Assembly: GCA_008015505.1 (NCBI GenBank)
Contig: SSFR01000012.1
Location: 108,234-172,233, forward strand
Length of the DNA stretch: 64,000 nt
Source of the DNA: Pedobacter sp.
Lineage (GTDB): Bacteria > Bacteroidota > Bacteroidia > Sphingobacteriales > Sphingobacteriaceae
Direction: 5' to 3'
Part shown: positions 18,710-27,662 of the stretch, in pieces
Layout: each line of letters starts with the position of its first letter
Numbering within the stretch: the stretch's first letter is position 1
Notes under the pieces: model-generated
What the model was told of the DNA's origin: nothing
The model's input: only the letters and a program-made list of their open reading frames with translations
The model's database searches: none
Translations under genes and position numbers: made by a program

Positions 18710-19183
18710 TTATTCCTTGATTAGTTTGTATCGTTTGCCTGCTAGTTTGTAATAGTTTAGTAGTGATCGGCATTCAGCCATCAGTCCGCTATCCGTCCAA
18801 ATGGTGATATCTTCCGGTATGTGCACCTGAAAATCAGCCCCCGTTTCGCCATAAGCCAAATGGTCATAGAGGTAGATTTTACCTAAGTATTTGGACTTCT
18901 TCTCGGCCGTCAGGAAAATGTTGACTGTATCATATTTCGTTCCATCATCAATGAAAATCCGTTTGCTGGCCGCATCGAAGCGCTCGTTGAGCATTTTCTC
19001 CAGGTAAACCACCTGCCCGGTATGCTCCATCCGGTAGTTCACCCAATGCCGATAGCGCAAAAATTCCAAGTACAGGCGCATCACTGGGACTAGCAAGGCA
19101 TGAAGCCATAACACCATCTGCTCCTTGCGCAATGCTGCCGGGAGCAACATTTTAATTAATCGTCTATAGTCTAGTGCGAACAT
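18710..19183 (-). CDS. Putative baseplate/tail protein, gpI-like position
   Basis: 157-aa protein between the baseplate J-like gene and the fibre genes, the place of P2/Mu gpI. Helical N-terminus (LIKMLLPAALRKEQMVLWLH), then LEKMLNERFD followed by a beta-rich C-terminus (RIFIDDGTKYDTVNIFL). No motif that I recognise names a function. Overlap with the upstream gene by 13 bases suggests coupled translation. The call rests on gene order. Confidence 0.6.
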   Translation of the reverse strand: MFALDYRRLIKMLLPAALRKEQMVLWLHALLVPVMRLYLEFLRYRHWVNYRMEHTGQVVYLEKMLNERFDAASKRIFIDDGTKYDTVNIFLTAEKKSKYLGKIYLYDHLAYGETGADFQVHIPEDITIWTDSGLMAECRSLLNYYKLAGKRYKLIKE

Positions 19184-20067
19184 ATTTCTAGGTTTTCTAA
19201 GTATTCTTGATTCTCGTTGATGGCGTGGTTATAAGGCTTGTAAGTGATCTTCAAATCCTTTGCTTCATCATAGATGCGCAGGTAACCGGCGTCGGGCACG
19301 TAGCGCACGGGGATGTCTCGGTCTTCCAAATCGCCATAGGTAGCGGCCACATGCGTGATCTGTGGGATGATCACCCCAGGCGTTTCCTGCAGGCGATCGG
19401 TCAAGGTAGCCAGCACAAACTCTCCATTAAAAGGTAAGTTGCGCAGGTAGGTTTTGATCGTATCGTTCACGGGCTTAATACTCGCTCCATCCAGACGTCC
19501 GCCCTGGGCGTCGAGCACCATGGCGTCGTAATAGATGGTCATCGATAGCTTCAAGCGGTCCGGAGGCAAGGAGTCAACGATCAGTTTGACGCCCGCATCC
19601 TTGATCTGCTGCATGTACCGGTTGAGTGCCCCCAGTTCGTCAGGGGATTTGCGTGAGAGTTTTTGTAATTCCCCATTCACTTCCTTTGCCGCTTTGATGC
19701 GTACCAATCCCTTAATTTCTACAGCAGCCACATGTTTGACGATTCTGCTTTTTGCTACCTCGATTGGGTCAAGGCCCGTATTGTCGTAAGAATCACTGTC
19801 AGGCTTGAGTGCCTTGCCAAATTGAAAATCTTCCGCCTTTTTCTTGTACCAAAGCAGATTATGTGGCTTTTTTGTTAGGAGCAACTGGTCCACTTCTTTT
19901 TTGTGGAAGTCGAATAATGTCTCCAGCGTCCAGATAGCCACAGCCACCACATGGGTCCACAAGCGCCAGATGGCGGTTTTACTCGTGCTGCTCAGGGTGT
20001 GGAGGCCTGATGTTCTTTCCTTTTCGGCGATGATTTCTGTTTGTATTTGCGTTATTGTACGTGCCAT
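19171..20067 (-). CDS. Putative baseplate J-like protein
   Basis: 298-aa protein in the position of the baseplate wedge gpJ of P2/Mu-type contractile tails. A central EVAKSRIVKHVAAVEIKGLV segment and a VKLIVDSLPPDRLKLSMTIY beta region resemble the Bacteroidetes version of baseplate J proteins. TYLRNLPFNGEFVLATLTD-like text near residue 210 resembles the part of gpJ that links to gpI. It is flanked by the gpX-like and gpI-like genes, which supports the call. The exact fold is not certain. Confidence 0.65.
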   Translation of the reverse strand: MARTITQIQTEIIAEKERTSGLHTLSSTSKTAIWRLWTHVVAVAIWTLETLFDFHKKEVDQLLLTKKPHNLLWYKKKAEDFQFGKALKPDSDSYDNTGLDPIEVAKSRIVKHVAAVEIKGLVRIKAAKEVNGELQKLSRKSPDELGALNRYMQQIKDAGVKLIVDSLPPDRLKLSMTIYYDAMVLDAQGGRLDGASIKPVNDTIKTYLRNLPFNGEFVLATLTDRLQETPGVIIPQITHVAATYGDLEDRDIPVRYVPDAGYLRIYDEAKDLKITYKPYNHAINENQEYLENLEICSH

Positions 20068-20084
20068 GATGGTCGTGTTTAATG

Positions 20085-20384
20085 TTAATTTGATGAGACT
20101 TGAAACGATACCCAGACTTGCATATGCCCAATCCCTCCGGCCTCATTGATCCCATCGGGTGCAGTTCGTGGCACCAGGCTCCGACTCTGAATGGAGGCCA
20201 CCACGTAAGAGTTGATCTGCCCCTCATGCTTGGGCAGTTCGATAATAGTTCCTGCTGGCAGTTTGTCTGTTAGACTCAATTTTGAAATAGCAGCCAATTC
20301 AAAAACTGGTTCTATTGATCCATATTGATGGATGACAAGGTCAAATAGACTTTGTCCCTGGTGTGTTTTATAGTGGTTTGGCAT
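20085..20384 (-). CDS. Small tail protein with LysM-like segment (gpX-like)
   Basis: 99-aa protein resembling phage gpX: YKTHQGQSLFDLVIHQYG (a LysM-like start), then FELAAISKLSLTDKLPAGTIIELPKH. Such proteins help assemble the tail tip. It overlaps the gp25-like gene upstream by 17 bases. The C-terminal half (residues 55-99) is not recognised. Confidence 0.65.
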   Translation of the reverse strand: MPNHYKTHQGQSLFDLVIHQYGSIEPVFELAAISKLSLTDKLPAGTIIELPKHEGQINSYVVASIQSRSLVPRTAPDGINEAGGIGHMQVWVSFQVSSN

Positions 20385-20652
20385 CGATGATGATTCCTTT
20401 CTCGGTGATGTGTAAATGATCTATTTTGAATCCGTCAGCCTCCAATTGCACGGCGATGGTGCGTTTAATGAAGCCATCGATCACGCCCTTTTGCGATAGC
20501 GACAAGCCTACGCCTGTTTCCGGGTTTTCCTTCCACTCGCCAGGAAGACTGGTTAGCAGCAGCTCAATGTGTTGGTGGTGACTATCGCCCGACTGCCAGT
20601 CGCCGTTTTCGATGAGCAGGTTGCTCTCTGGGTTTAATAAAATATCTTTCAT
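20368..20652 (-). CDS. Baseplate wedge protein, gp25/gpW-like
   Basis: 94-aa protein with the small-wedge pattern: a short N-terminus with ENGDWQSGDSHHQHIELLL, then GEWKENPETGVGLSLSQKG, then DGFKIDHLHITEKGIIID. In contractile tails this protein trims the baseplate to the sheath. It abuts the spike gene (no gap) and overlaps the gpX-like gene. The family assignment is by pattern and order. Confidence 0.65.
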   Translation of the reverse strand: MKDILLNPESNLLIENGDWQSGDSHHQHIELLLTSLPGEWKENPETGVGLSLSQKGVIDGFIKRTIAVQLEADGFKIDHLHITEKGIIIDAKPL

Positions 20653-21138
20653 TTATACGTCTTTTAAAAGATTGTTAAAGCGTGTTTGAAGGGTTTTGAA
20701 AGTTGGTTGAGATGTGATATCCAGTGTTCCTGTACCCGATGGGGTCAAAATTTTAATCTCTAGGATTGCTTTCAACAAATCATCCACTAACTTTTTGAGG
20801 GTTTCATTTTCTTTTTTCAGCAGAAACCCGTCTTTATCCACCGAAAATTCTGTTGTATCAATTGTCAACTTCATCAAATCCACCTCACTCACCCCACAAA
20901 TGCAGGCATGATGCTTATTAATAAACACCACCAGCACATGGCTGTTCGGTGCTGGATACAAGCACAAACCCGCATCGCTTTCACTGGGATGAAAAGGCAC
21001 CTCAAATAGCTCGGCTGAGCCATCCACGGGGATCACATCGCAGCATTTGTTTGTCTTATCTACACGATGGACCGTGCAAACTTTGGCGTAAAGTTGCTCG
21101 CCCGTGTCTATGAGTTTTTGCAAGCTTTGAATAATCAT
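20653..21138 (-). CDS. Putative baseplate spike/hub protein (gpV-like)
   Basis: 161-aa protein in the gpV (spike) position between the hub and the wedge gene. An N-terminal OB-like region (CTVHRVDKTNKCCDVIPVDG, then GLCLYPAPNSHVLVVFIN) is followed by a coiled coil and a short end domain. This is the order expected for a membrane-piercing spike. It overlaps the hub gene by 4 bases. Unusually rich in Cys for a phage spike (four in the N-terminal third). Confidence 0.6.
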   Translation of the reverse strand: MIIQSLQKLIDTGEQLYAKVCTVHRVDKTNKCCDVIPVDGSAELFEVPFHPSESDAGLCLYPAPNSHVLVVFINKHHACICGVSEVDLMKLTIDTTEFSVDKDGFLLKKENETLKKLVDDLLKAILEIKILTPSGTGTLDITSQPTFKTLQTRFNNLLKDV

Positions 21139-22133
21139 TTTTTCTTTTCTGTTTTTAATGGTGGACCTAATTCAATTTTTTGTCGATAGCCCCCTGTGCC
21201 GAAATTCACCTCTACTTTTTTGATCAAATAATCCCCCTGATTGCCATCGCTGATTTCGATATGAGCCATATCACATTTATGCACCATGGGCTCTCCGAAA
21301 GTTTCTATGCTGCCCTGGTAGCCTGTGTATTTGTAGCGATCCAGGGCTTTTTCGGCAAATACTTTCAGGGTATCGTGTTTCAGGTTATAAGCAAAGACCT
21401 CGATTTGCTCGCCATCTTTATCACCCATTGGTACCTCTATTCGTCTGTTATTTCGATCGACGGAAGTGGCTTTTATGCCGAGTTTGATATCCTCAGCACG
21501 ACGGAACTCCAGCTCTTCGGTAATGATATTTTTGCTGTGGATGAAGGACTCCTTTTTTCTCCAATTGTAATCATAGTCGTAACCAACATACAACACCGAC
21601 TCACGGAAATAAGCCTTCAAACCGCGTTCACGCTTTAGTTCGTTGAGTTCCTGAGCGATCGTAGGGCGGGTAATTCGGTAAGGGCCTAGGTCGATATCCT
21701 TATCAATCAAGTGATAGTTTATACCAGTTCCTTCTAACAAAAAACCAATCAATTCTTTAAGTGTGATGTGTGCAAAGCCTTTTTGTTTTGCTGGGGTCAC
21801 TTTGAGCAGGAACATACCATCCTCACACTCAATTTTTACGGGAGCTTTGGCGTCAACCCGGCGTACATAACCTGTAAAGCGCACTTTTAGATCGCTGTTT
21901 TGAGGTGCCATCCCTGGCGGGGTATAGCCTAGTTTAACCGTAATCTTGTCACCACGTTTGATAGGTGGTCTACTGCCGGATTCCGCGCATTGCCAAGTGA
22001 TTTTTTTGGGTAGCTCAAGCACGCAGGTGTCCGTCAGGTTGCCGGTATCTTCTACAATGGTGCAGCTGGATAGCGCCGTGAAAACCCAAGTATGGTCGCC
22101 CACGATGGTTACTTCCGAGCGTAACTTTAGCAT
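21135..22133 (-). CDS. Baseplate hub / late-control-like protein (gpD-like)
   Basis: 332-aa baseplate hub. The layout fits gpD-type hubs: a beta domain of 100 residues with GDKITVKLGY, FTGYVRRVDAKAPVKIECED, a helical insert with LKELIGFLLEGTG, and a second beta domain ending in GDYLIKKVEVNFGTGGYRQ. The hub holds the spike and links to the tape measure. It overlaps its neighbours by 7 and 4 bases, within a tight baseplate operon. Confidence 0.72.
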   Translation of the reverse strand: MLKLRSEVTIVGDHTWVFTALSSCTIVEDTGNLTDTCVLELPKKITWQCAESGSRPPIKRGDKITVKLGYTPPGMAPQNSDLKVRFTGYVRRVDAKAPVKIECEDGMFLLKVTPAKQKGFAHITLKELIGFLLEGTGINYHLIDKDIDLGPYRITRPTIAQELNELKRERGLKAYFRESVLYVGYDYDYNWRKKESFIHSKNIITEELEFRRAEDIKLGIKATSVDRNNRRIEVPMGDKDGEQIEVFAYNLKHDTLKVFAEKALDRYKYTGYQGSIETFGEPMVHKCDMAHIEISDGNQGDYLIKKVEVNFGTGGYRQKIELGPPLKTEKKK

Positions 22134-22690
22134 ACCTGATCCTCCTTGAGTTTGATTTCGTAGGCCGTATCACTCAGGCAACAAATCGTAAAAGTTTGAC
22201 GGTTGCTATGCGTCTCCTGATTGAAGCCATAGCTTTTTACAATCAGGTTGGTGATGCCAAATAATCCCAGAAAACTATTCTCATCAACGAGTAGCGAATC
22301 GTTGACTTTCAAGAAAGATATCAGCTTTTGGATTTCTTCTTTGGGATACTGATCGTATTCGGCGGTCAAGGCTGCTGCAATTTCTACTTGGTAGTCGCCA
22401 TCGTTGATGTATTCTTTGATCGTACCATTTCGACCTTGCAAGGCCGTTTGGACAATATTTTTCTCCATGGTGACTATGCATACACATTCTTTGAGCTCGA
22501 GTTTTCTTTCCTTATCCAGTTTCAAGGTGAGCGAAGTAAGCGTGGGCACACCCACCCAATCCGACGATCTTAGGCTGCTGTCCACCTCTGGCAAATTGCT
22601 GGACAATGGCTTGCGGTACAAACCCGGCGCTAAGGGCAAAAAGGTTCTCATCACCACGCTACTGCTGGTGAGCAAAGTGTTTATTGACAT
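22127..22690 (-). CDS. Conserved Bacteroidetes phage tail protein, function unknown
   Basis: 187-aa protein between the tape measure and the hub. In contractile phages this slot usually holds the DNA-circularisation/gpN-like or tail-tip adaptor protein, so it probably links the tape measure end to the hub. Visible features: a Pro/Ser-rich start (FLPLAPGLYRKPLSSNLPEV), a beta-rich middle with GRNGTIKEYINDGDYQVEI, and helix KEEIQKLISFLKVNDSLLVD. No catalytic motif is seen. It overlaps the hub by 7 bases. Confidence 0.55.
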   Translation of the reverse strand: MSINTLLTSSSVVMRTFLPLAPGLYRKPLSSNLPEVDSSLRSSDWVGVPTLTSLTLKLDKERKLELKECVCIVTMEKNIVQTALQGRNGTIKEYINDGDYQVEIAAALTAEYDQYPKEEIQKLISFLKVNDSLLVDENSFLGLFGITNLIVKSYGFNQETHSNRQTFTICCLSDTAYEIKLKEDQVC

Positions 22691-22695
22691 GGTTT

Positions 22696-25011
22696 TTAGG
22701 TGGCTAAGTTGTAATCGTTTACGGCTAGTAATAAGGCTTCAGCTACGGCATCTTTGATGCGCTCTTTGCTTTCGGGCAGGCGCTCTACTTTGACAATGAG
22801 CGTTTCGACTAGCTTGTTGATCGTTAGGTTGCGAGAGCCGCTGCTGTGGCTATTAGTTGAAAGTCCATGTAGTTTATCTGATTTGGATTGCGTGTTCTTG
22901 GCTGATGTTGCTGCCATGGAACCAAAGCTTTTTAAGCCACTTTTGCTCGTTTGGAGTTTACTCAGCGCGGGAATGGCTGCTATCTTATCATCTTCCCCTT
23001 CTTTTGTATTTTTCTCTTTTTTCGAATCATCAAATAATTTTCCACCTTTTTGCTCGCCCACTTGAAATGCTCGTCTGATCTCTTTTAATCCATCATCTGG
23101 AAAAATCTTGCTCCAGAGACTAATAATTGGCACAAAAAGTGTTTTTAAGCCACTCCATATGCTGTTAAACACACCCGCAATAATCGTCCAAAGTCCACTA
23201 AAGGCACCGGCTATGGGCTGCACAATCCAGGCATCAATAAACCCGGCGAAGCCTGAAAACATATTTTCAAACCCTTGCCATAGACTGGTAAAGAAATTAC
23301 CGATGCATGCCCAGGCATTTTGTATGCCAGTAATCATGCCTGTCCATACGGCGCTGGCTGCTTCGCCAATCCAGTTGAAAATGCCTCCGATAAAATTGCC
23401 GATGGATGAGAAAGTAGGCTTGATCGTATTCGTCCATAAACTAGTAACCAAGCCAGCAATTTTCCGGAATACCAGCTTACATACTTCCCAAATACCGTAC
23501 ACAACCCCTCTAAACTTGCGGCAATGATCCCAGAGATATATCACTGCTGCTGTGATCGCTCCGACGGCAATGGCAATCCAGCCTAGTACGGGGATGTTGG
23601 CTACTGCGAGCGAAAAGGTCCGCACTGCGCCTGTTGCCCAGAAGAAGGCATTGCGCAGGCCAGTGATGCTTTTTGAAAAAATGCGGGAGGTGAAGCTGGC
23701 GATACCTTGCCAAGTGGCGAAAAGACGGGTTTGGAGGGTGCCGTTGCGTAGAGCTCTAATGAAAGACTTAGTGATTCTGACTGTGGCTAAGCAAATCTTA
23801 TTTAGAACTTTTGTCACAGCACCCATAGCAGCTATTCCAGAAGTTATTTGTCCTATTCCCACCATCAATGATGCCCCAACCTGGATGTATGATAATGCAC
23901 CTTGTGTGAGCTCAAACAATCCAATTTTAAGATTATTAAAAAAAGCTGCTGTGCGCTTCATCTGCTCTTGGTAGGAACCCATCACAATCTTGGCCTGATC
24001 AACAGCTGTATTTGTGTTCTGAATTCTCCGATTGTATTCGTCGATCTCCTCGCTACCATTGATTAAAGCAATTGCAGCTGCAGCATTTTCCTTTCCAAAC
24101 AATTTGGTGATTAATGCGGTATCGTGCATGATGGGCTTTAGGGCACTCAATCGAGCAGTTAAAGGATTTGTTTGATCGGCCAGTCGTGCAATGCTTATTC
24201 CAGCATCTTCTAAAGCTGCTTGAGTTTGCTTAGGGAGAAAGCGACCTTCACTTAAAATACTAAGTGTATTCCGTAAAGCCACGCCCCCTTCGGCTCCTTT
24301 TTTACCAGCTTTGTCGAGTACTTGTATGGCGGCGTTAGTTTCAGAAAAAGTGACTCCTGTAGTTTTGGCTACCATTCCCACATTTTCCAAAGCAGATTTG
24401 ATTTGTGGGAGTTCTGCTGAGCCTTCTTTTGCTGCTGCAGCCATCACATTCATCATCTCAGCCATGATTTTGCTAGCCTGCATCGGATCGGTCAAACTAA
24501 CACCGTATTGGTTCATAGCGGTAGTCAGTACTTCTGTAGCAGCAACGGTATTTCCATCCATCGTTTTTGATAGGATATTTACATGGTCTCCCATAAGCTT
24601 AAGTGCCTCTGAGCTCTTAGCGATGTCGGGTGATAACTGCGATAGTAGGAGCTTGTAGCTCTCCACATTTTGAGCAGCATCGGTGCCAAAAACACGAGCA
24701 CTAGTTTTTGCGGCTTCGTTAATCCCTTCTAAAGCTTTACCGGTTAAACCAGTTATAGCTGATAAATCGGTGAGCGAAGCATTTAAAACATTTCCGGGTT
24801 GAATTGCGCTATCAAGTAGCGTCGTTAAATTGCGAACACCTTCAAGTGCTTGATTAATAGACAATAATTGTCTCCAGCACCCCCCAAAGCTACCGCTCAT
24901 CTTTTGGGTATTCTTTGTTATTTCCTCAATATCATTATTTAGATCACCCAAAAACTTAGGTGGATTTACACTAAAATTGATACCGTAATTTAAAGTGGTG
25001 CTACTATTCAT
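22696..25011 (-). CDS. Phage tail tape measure protein (TP901 type)
   Basis: 771-aa protein that sets tail length and is ejected at infection. The N-terminal TP901 core shows LTDLSAITGLTGKALEGINE, EAAKTSARVFG, VATEVLTTAMNQYGVS and KEGSAELPQIKSALENVG in residues 75-240. A hydrophobic stretch at about 380-500 includes several membrane-like segments (VLGWIAIAVGAITAAVIYLW). The end is a low-complexity tail with SNSHSSGSRNLTIN. It follows the tail assembly chaperone pair, as usual for tailed phages. At this length the tail would be roughly 100 nm or a little more by the usual rule. Confidence 0.9.
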   Translation of the reverse strand: MNSSTTLNYGINFSVNPPKFLGDLNNDIEEITKNTQKMSGSFGGCWRQLLSINQALEGVRNLTTLLDSAIQPGNVLNASLTDLSAITGLTGKALEGINEAAKTSARVFGTDAAQNVESYKLLLSQLSPDIAKSSEALKLMGDHVNILSKTMDGNTVAATEVLTTAMNQYGVSLTDPMQASKIMAEMMNVMAAAAKEGSAELPQIKSALENVGMVAKTTGVTFSETNAAIQVLDKAGKKGAEGGVALRNTLSILSEGRFLPKQTQAALEDAGISIARLADQTNPLTARLSALKPIMHDTALITKLFGKENAAAAIALINGSEEIDEYNRRIQNTNTAVDQAKIVMGSYQEQMKRTAAFFNNLKIGLFELTQGALSYIQVGASLMVGIGQITSGIAAMGAVTKVLNKICLATVRITKSFIRALRNGTLQTRLFATWQGIASFTSRIFSKSITGLRNAFFWATGAVRTFSLAVANIPVLGWIAIAVGAITAAVIYLWDHCRKFRGVVYGIWEVCKLVFRKIAGLVTSLWTNTIKPTFSSIGNFIGGIFNWIGEAASAVWTGMITGIQNAWACIGNFFTSLWQGFENMFSGFAGFIDAWIVQPIAGAFSGLWTIIAGVFNSIWSGLKTLFVPIISLWSKIFPDDGLKEIRRAFQVGEQKGGKLFDDSKKEKNTKEGEDDKIAAIPALSKLQTSKSGLKSFGSMAATSAKNTQSKSDKLHGLSTNSHSSGSRNLTINKLVETLIVKVERLPESKERIKDAVAEALLLAVNDYNLAT

Positions 25012-25048
25012 TATTTATTATATTTGAAAACGATCAAACTACTTTCCT

Positions 25049-25258
25049 ATGGAACTAATTCTTTCATTAATGCTTATTATTTCAGCAATTATTTGTTACG
25101 CATTGTGTAGAACTATTTGGCGCGAAATAATGAATGAATCTGACTGTGAAGAGAGTGGTAGTTCTTCGAATCTCCTTTCTACTTCTGCAAACCCTTCGCA
25201 AACTAGGTACATCTATACTATAAGTCAGAATAAGACAACATCTGTTACTCGTATTTAG
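25049..25258 (+). CDS. Possible small membrane protein opposite the tail operon
   Basis: A 69-codon open frame on the strand opposite the late genes, between the tape measure start and the tail chaperone end. It has one strong hydrophobic segment (LILSLMLIISAIICYALC) followed by a polar, Ser/Thr-rich tail. Nothing else supports it, and its stop overlaps the chaperone extension. It could be a small cargo gene or chance. Confidence 0.3.
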   Translation: MELILSLMLIISAIICYALCRTIWREIMNESDCEESGSSSNLLSTSANPSQTRYIYTISQNKTTSVTRI

Positions 25259-25455
25259 CCCTCCCCACTGCCAAAAAGCCTAACCAACATCTCCGCCTTA
25301 TTCACTAGCCGCCATTGTTCCAGCCATTGCGCTTCAGCATATAAGTCACTCCATTTACCCAAACTCAACCTTTCCGGCTCCAAGCCAAAGTTTGCACGAA
25401 TGAGCACGTTGCCCATTCGTATGGTATCCTCCCCATTGTGCAGGGAGGCTACAAG
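25255..25455 (-). CDS. Tail assembly chaperone -1 frameshift extension (GT-like)
   Basis: A 66-codon extension in the -1 frame, read only after slippage at A_AAA_AAC (25455-25461) at the end of the chaperone gene. The extension reads LVASLHNGEDTIRMGNVLI and on, then LYAEAQWLEQWRLVNKAEM near the end. The latter matches the helical C-terminal pattern of phage tail chaperone GT domains, which bind the tape measure. The stop is TAA at 25255-25257. The fused product is about 173 aa. Frame, site and position just ahead of the tape measure all agree with the programmed frameshift known for lambda G/GT and many contractile phages. Confidence 0.82.
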   Translation of the reverse strand, partial: LVASLHNGEDTIRMGNVLIRANFGLEPERLSLGKWSDLYAEAQWLEQWRLVNKAEMLVRLFGSGEG

Positions 25456-25775
25456 TTTTTTATGTGGCCCTCCAATGGTTTCATGATTTCGCTCAACTGC
25501 GCAATAGCTGATAAACGCACACGCGGACGTTTTTTCATCGCATCATCACAAGCCAGCAAACAGTTATCGAATAAAGCCAGTGATGCTTTTACTTCATCTT
25601 GCTTGGCCAGCGCTGTGATAGCCGATAGGGTATCCATGGTAGGCTCTTTGAAAATGCCCACATATTGTTTTTCTCCATCGGTTACAGTTACTAAACTCAA
25701 GAGGCCATGCTTGGCCTTCAATTCACTGATTTGATCAGGTGTCAAACCACATATTAATTCATTTTCAGTTGTCAT
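25449..25775 (-). CDS. Tail assembly chaperone (G-like)
   Basis: 108-aa shorter product of the tail chaperone pair. Its start, LTPDQISELKAKHGLLSLV, then YVGIFKEPTMDTLSAI and a helical region, resembles the Bacteroidetes phage chaperone that coats the tape measure during assembly. The zero-frame stop TAG lies 3 bases past the slippery A_AAA_AAC, leaving most ribosomes to make the short form. It lies between the tube gene and the tape measure, as expected. Confidence 0.78.
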   Translation of the reverse strand: MTTENELICGLTPDQISELKAKHGLLSLVTVTDGEKQYVGIFKEPTMDTLSAITALAKQDEVKASLALFDNCLLACDDAMKKRPRVRLSAIAQLSEIMKPLEGHIKNL

Positions 25776-25840
25776 TTTGGGTGTTGTTTATTGTTGTTTG
25801 TTAATATTTATTGACTGATAGGGCCCTTTTCTTGCCTCCC

Positions 25841-25872
25841 AGCCCAGGCACGGAGTACTCCGCACCCAGGCT
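25841..25872. repeat. Palindromic hairpin element (family D) behind tube gene
   Basis: Centre CGGAGTACTCCG is a perfect 12-bp palindrome; AGCC and GGCT close the outer end. It sits about 15 bp past the tube gene stop. Its layout resembles the hairpin at 38912-38958. It may act as a terminator or be a passive repeat. Confidence 0.55.
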
Positions 25873-25885
25873 AGAGACAAACACC

Positions 25886-26320
25886 CTATCTATTCCATTC
25901 GATATGCGAAACCAGCAGCTCCAGTTCCACTTCTTTTTTCATGTCGCCTTCTTTCCAATCGCGGCTTTGCTTTTTGAACTCGCAGTTCATCAGCACATCT
26001 TTGATGATGGGCCCACTTTCAGGCTGATAAAGCACCGTGATGGTAAAAGGAGCCATGCGGTTTAACTGCCCTTCACGAGCGGAACCTGTCAGGGCCATCA
26101 CTGTTTCCACCGATAGTGTAATCGAAGCCGAAGCTTTTATCCGCCCATAACCGCGCGCTACCGGACGACGACCCGCGCCGTAGACATCTTCTTTTTCCTG
26201 CTCTTCTTCGTATTTAATAGCGGTAATGCCTGTAACAGGCAGTGCACCCACATTTACCACGATATCGCCCCAGCCGTACGAACGGCCATTGATCAAAGGG
26301 CTTGCTACTAATTCCGCCAT
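25886..26320 (-). CDS. Phage tail tube protein
   Basis: 144-aa protein directly behind the sheath gene, the position of the tail tube. A beta-rich body with RSYGWGDIVVNVGALPVTG, EDVYGAGRRPVARGYG and KASASITLSVETVMAL, ending in KEVELELLVSHIEW, fits the tube fold. In contractile tails the tube and sheath genes are adjacent, as here. Confidence 0.75.
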   Translation of the reverse strand: MAELVASPLINGRSYGWGDIVVNVGALPVTGITAIKYEEEQEKEDVYGAGRRPVARGYGRIKASASITLSVETVMALTGSAREGQLNRMAPFTITVLYQPESGPIIKDVLMNCEFKKQSRDWKEGDMKKEVELELLVSHIEWNR

Positions 26321-26322
26321 TT

Positions 26323-27513
26323 CTATTCTTCTATTTTAACTGTAAAACCAATATTGACATTTATCTGACGCAACACGCCCATGGGAACAAGCTTTACTGC
26401 TACGTTGAGTTTGGATGAACCCAGCACCGACTGATTGGGATCAATTTCTACCTCGAAACCACTCAACTCACCGGCACGCTCCATTTGGATCAAGCAATAT
26501 TTGGCCAGAGTTTCTAAGAAAATAGTAGTCCCGACAGCGATCGATCCGGTCTTAGCATCAATGCGCAATGGCCCGCTTAAATGAGGCAATAAGCTCTTGT
26601 AAATTCCGCGTACCGCCTTGTCAATGGTGCGGTTATTTTCGATGTAAGCATAGTCGCTGTCAGCTTTATCGGCCGTGAAACTATCGTTCCAGTAAGAACC
26701 AGCTTGGCCAACGTATTTGCGTAAAAACAAGTAGCGCTTGTTGTTAATCACTTCTTGCTGCTCTGGTGTAAGCTCATTAATTAAAGTGCCATCTACCAAG
26801 GCTGTCACATCTAACTCTTTGGCAAAAGCTTGTTCGGATTTGCTAGGATAGCTCGTACTCACCATATTTTGTTTTTCCACCCAAGCGATGCTTTCGTGTA
26901 CTTTGGCACGTGCGATGGCACCCATACAAGCGCCAATGGCTGTTACAGCTGGTTTGTCGGCACCGCCTTTTTTAGCAAGTGATGCACCTAAGCCACCACC
27001 GTCTTGGGCAATACAGATCGATACACGTGGGTAAGCGTTAGCGCCCAGGGTAGGCAAGGCGGCAAGTTCTTCTTTGGTCATGCGGTAGGCTACTACTGCT
27101 GATAGTGGCATGTTCATGGCTGCCAAATCTTGGCAGGCTTTGTTTAGGTTGGCTTCATGTGCCGTGTTGCTATGTCCCAACCAAACACCTATTTGGCGAA
27201 TCGCCCCAGCCGTTTGTTGCTGCATTTGTTTGATCTCGGTAAAATTGCCATCGTAGCTTGCTTCCGGCACCGCACGTACAATAAGTTTGCTTCCTGGTGC
27301 AACCCTAAAAAACTCTGCCACATGATAATGTACCATCGGCGTTTTAGTAGCCGATACCTTGTTGCGCTCCGCATCTTCCAGACTGTAAACTTCTAATAGG
27401 TCAGGCAGATGCGTTGCTTCAGGCCCATAGAATAACAGGGCTGATACATGATCCTCGCCTTCGGCCCGGCGTTTTAAGCCGCCTTGCGCTCGTTGAAAAG
27501 TGATTCCGTTCAT
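26323..27513 (-). CDS. Contractile tail sheath protein
   Basis: 396-aa sheath protein, the contractile outer layer of the tail. Seen: an N-terminal beta/helix domain (ITFQRAQGGLKRRAEGED, then SALLFYGPEA), GVWLGHSNTAHEANLNKAC, and C-terminal sheath hallmarks, KYCLIQMERAGELSGFEVEI and LVPMGVLRQINVNIGFTV. It matches the sheath proteins of Bacteroidetes Mu-like prophages and sits just ahead of the tube gene. This gene identifies the tail as contractile (myovirus type). Confidence 0.82.
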   Translation of the reverse strand: MNGITFQRAQGGLKRRAEGEDHVSALLFYGPEATHLPDLLEVYSLEDAERNKVSATKTPMVHYHVAEFFRVAPGSKLIVRAVPEASYDGNFTEIKQMQQQTAGAIRQIGVWLGHSNTAHEANLNKACQDLAAMNMPLSAVVAYRMTKEELAALPTLGANAYPRVSICIAQDGGGLGASLAKKGGADKPAVTAIGACMGAIARAKVHESIAWVEKQNMVSTSYPSKSEQAFAKELDVTALVDGTLINELTPEQQEVINNKRYLFLRKYVGQAGSYWNDSFTADKADSDYAYIENNRTIDKAVRGIYKSLLPHLSGPLRIDAKTGSIAVGTTIFLETLAKYCLIQMERAGELSGFEVEIDPNQSVLGSSKLNVAVKLVPMGVLRQINVNIGFTVKIEE

Positions 27514-27547
27514 TGATTATTTTGGTTTTTGTTATTGCTTTTCCTTT

Positions 27548-27662
27548 TTGTCTGAATCAGGATTGACCAGGATTATAGAATTTTCAGGATTCGTATCGCC
27601 TAAAAAAATTAACCCAGCATCCTGTTCATTTTGTAAATCTTGGCCAATCCTGATTCAGACAA
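27548..27662. repeat. Long palindromic repeat, family C copy 1
   Basis: Imperfect inverted repeat of 115 bp bounded by TTGTCTGAATCAGGATT and its complement AATCCTGATTCAGACAA. The right end supplies the TGA stop of the spanin-like gene (read leftwards from TTGTCTGA). Related copies lie at 33233-33337 and 38368-38466. Repeats starting TTGTCTGAATCAGGATT are common in Bacteroidetes genomes. Confidence 0.75.
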
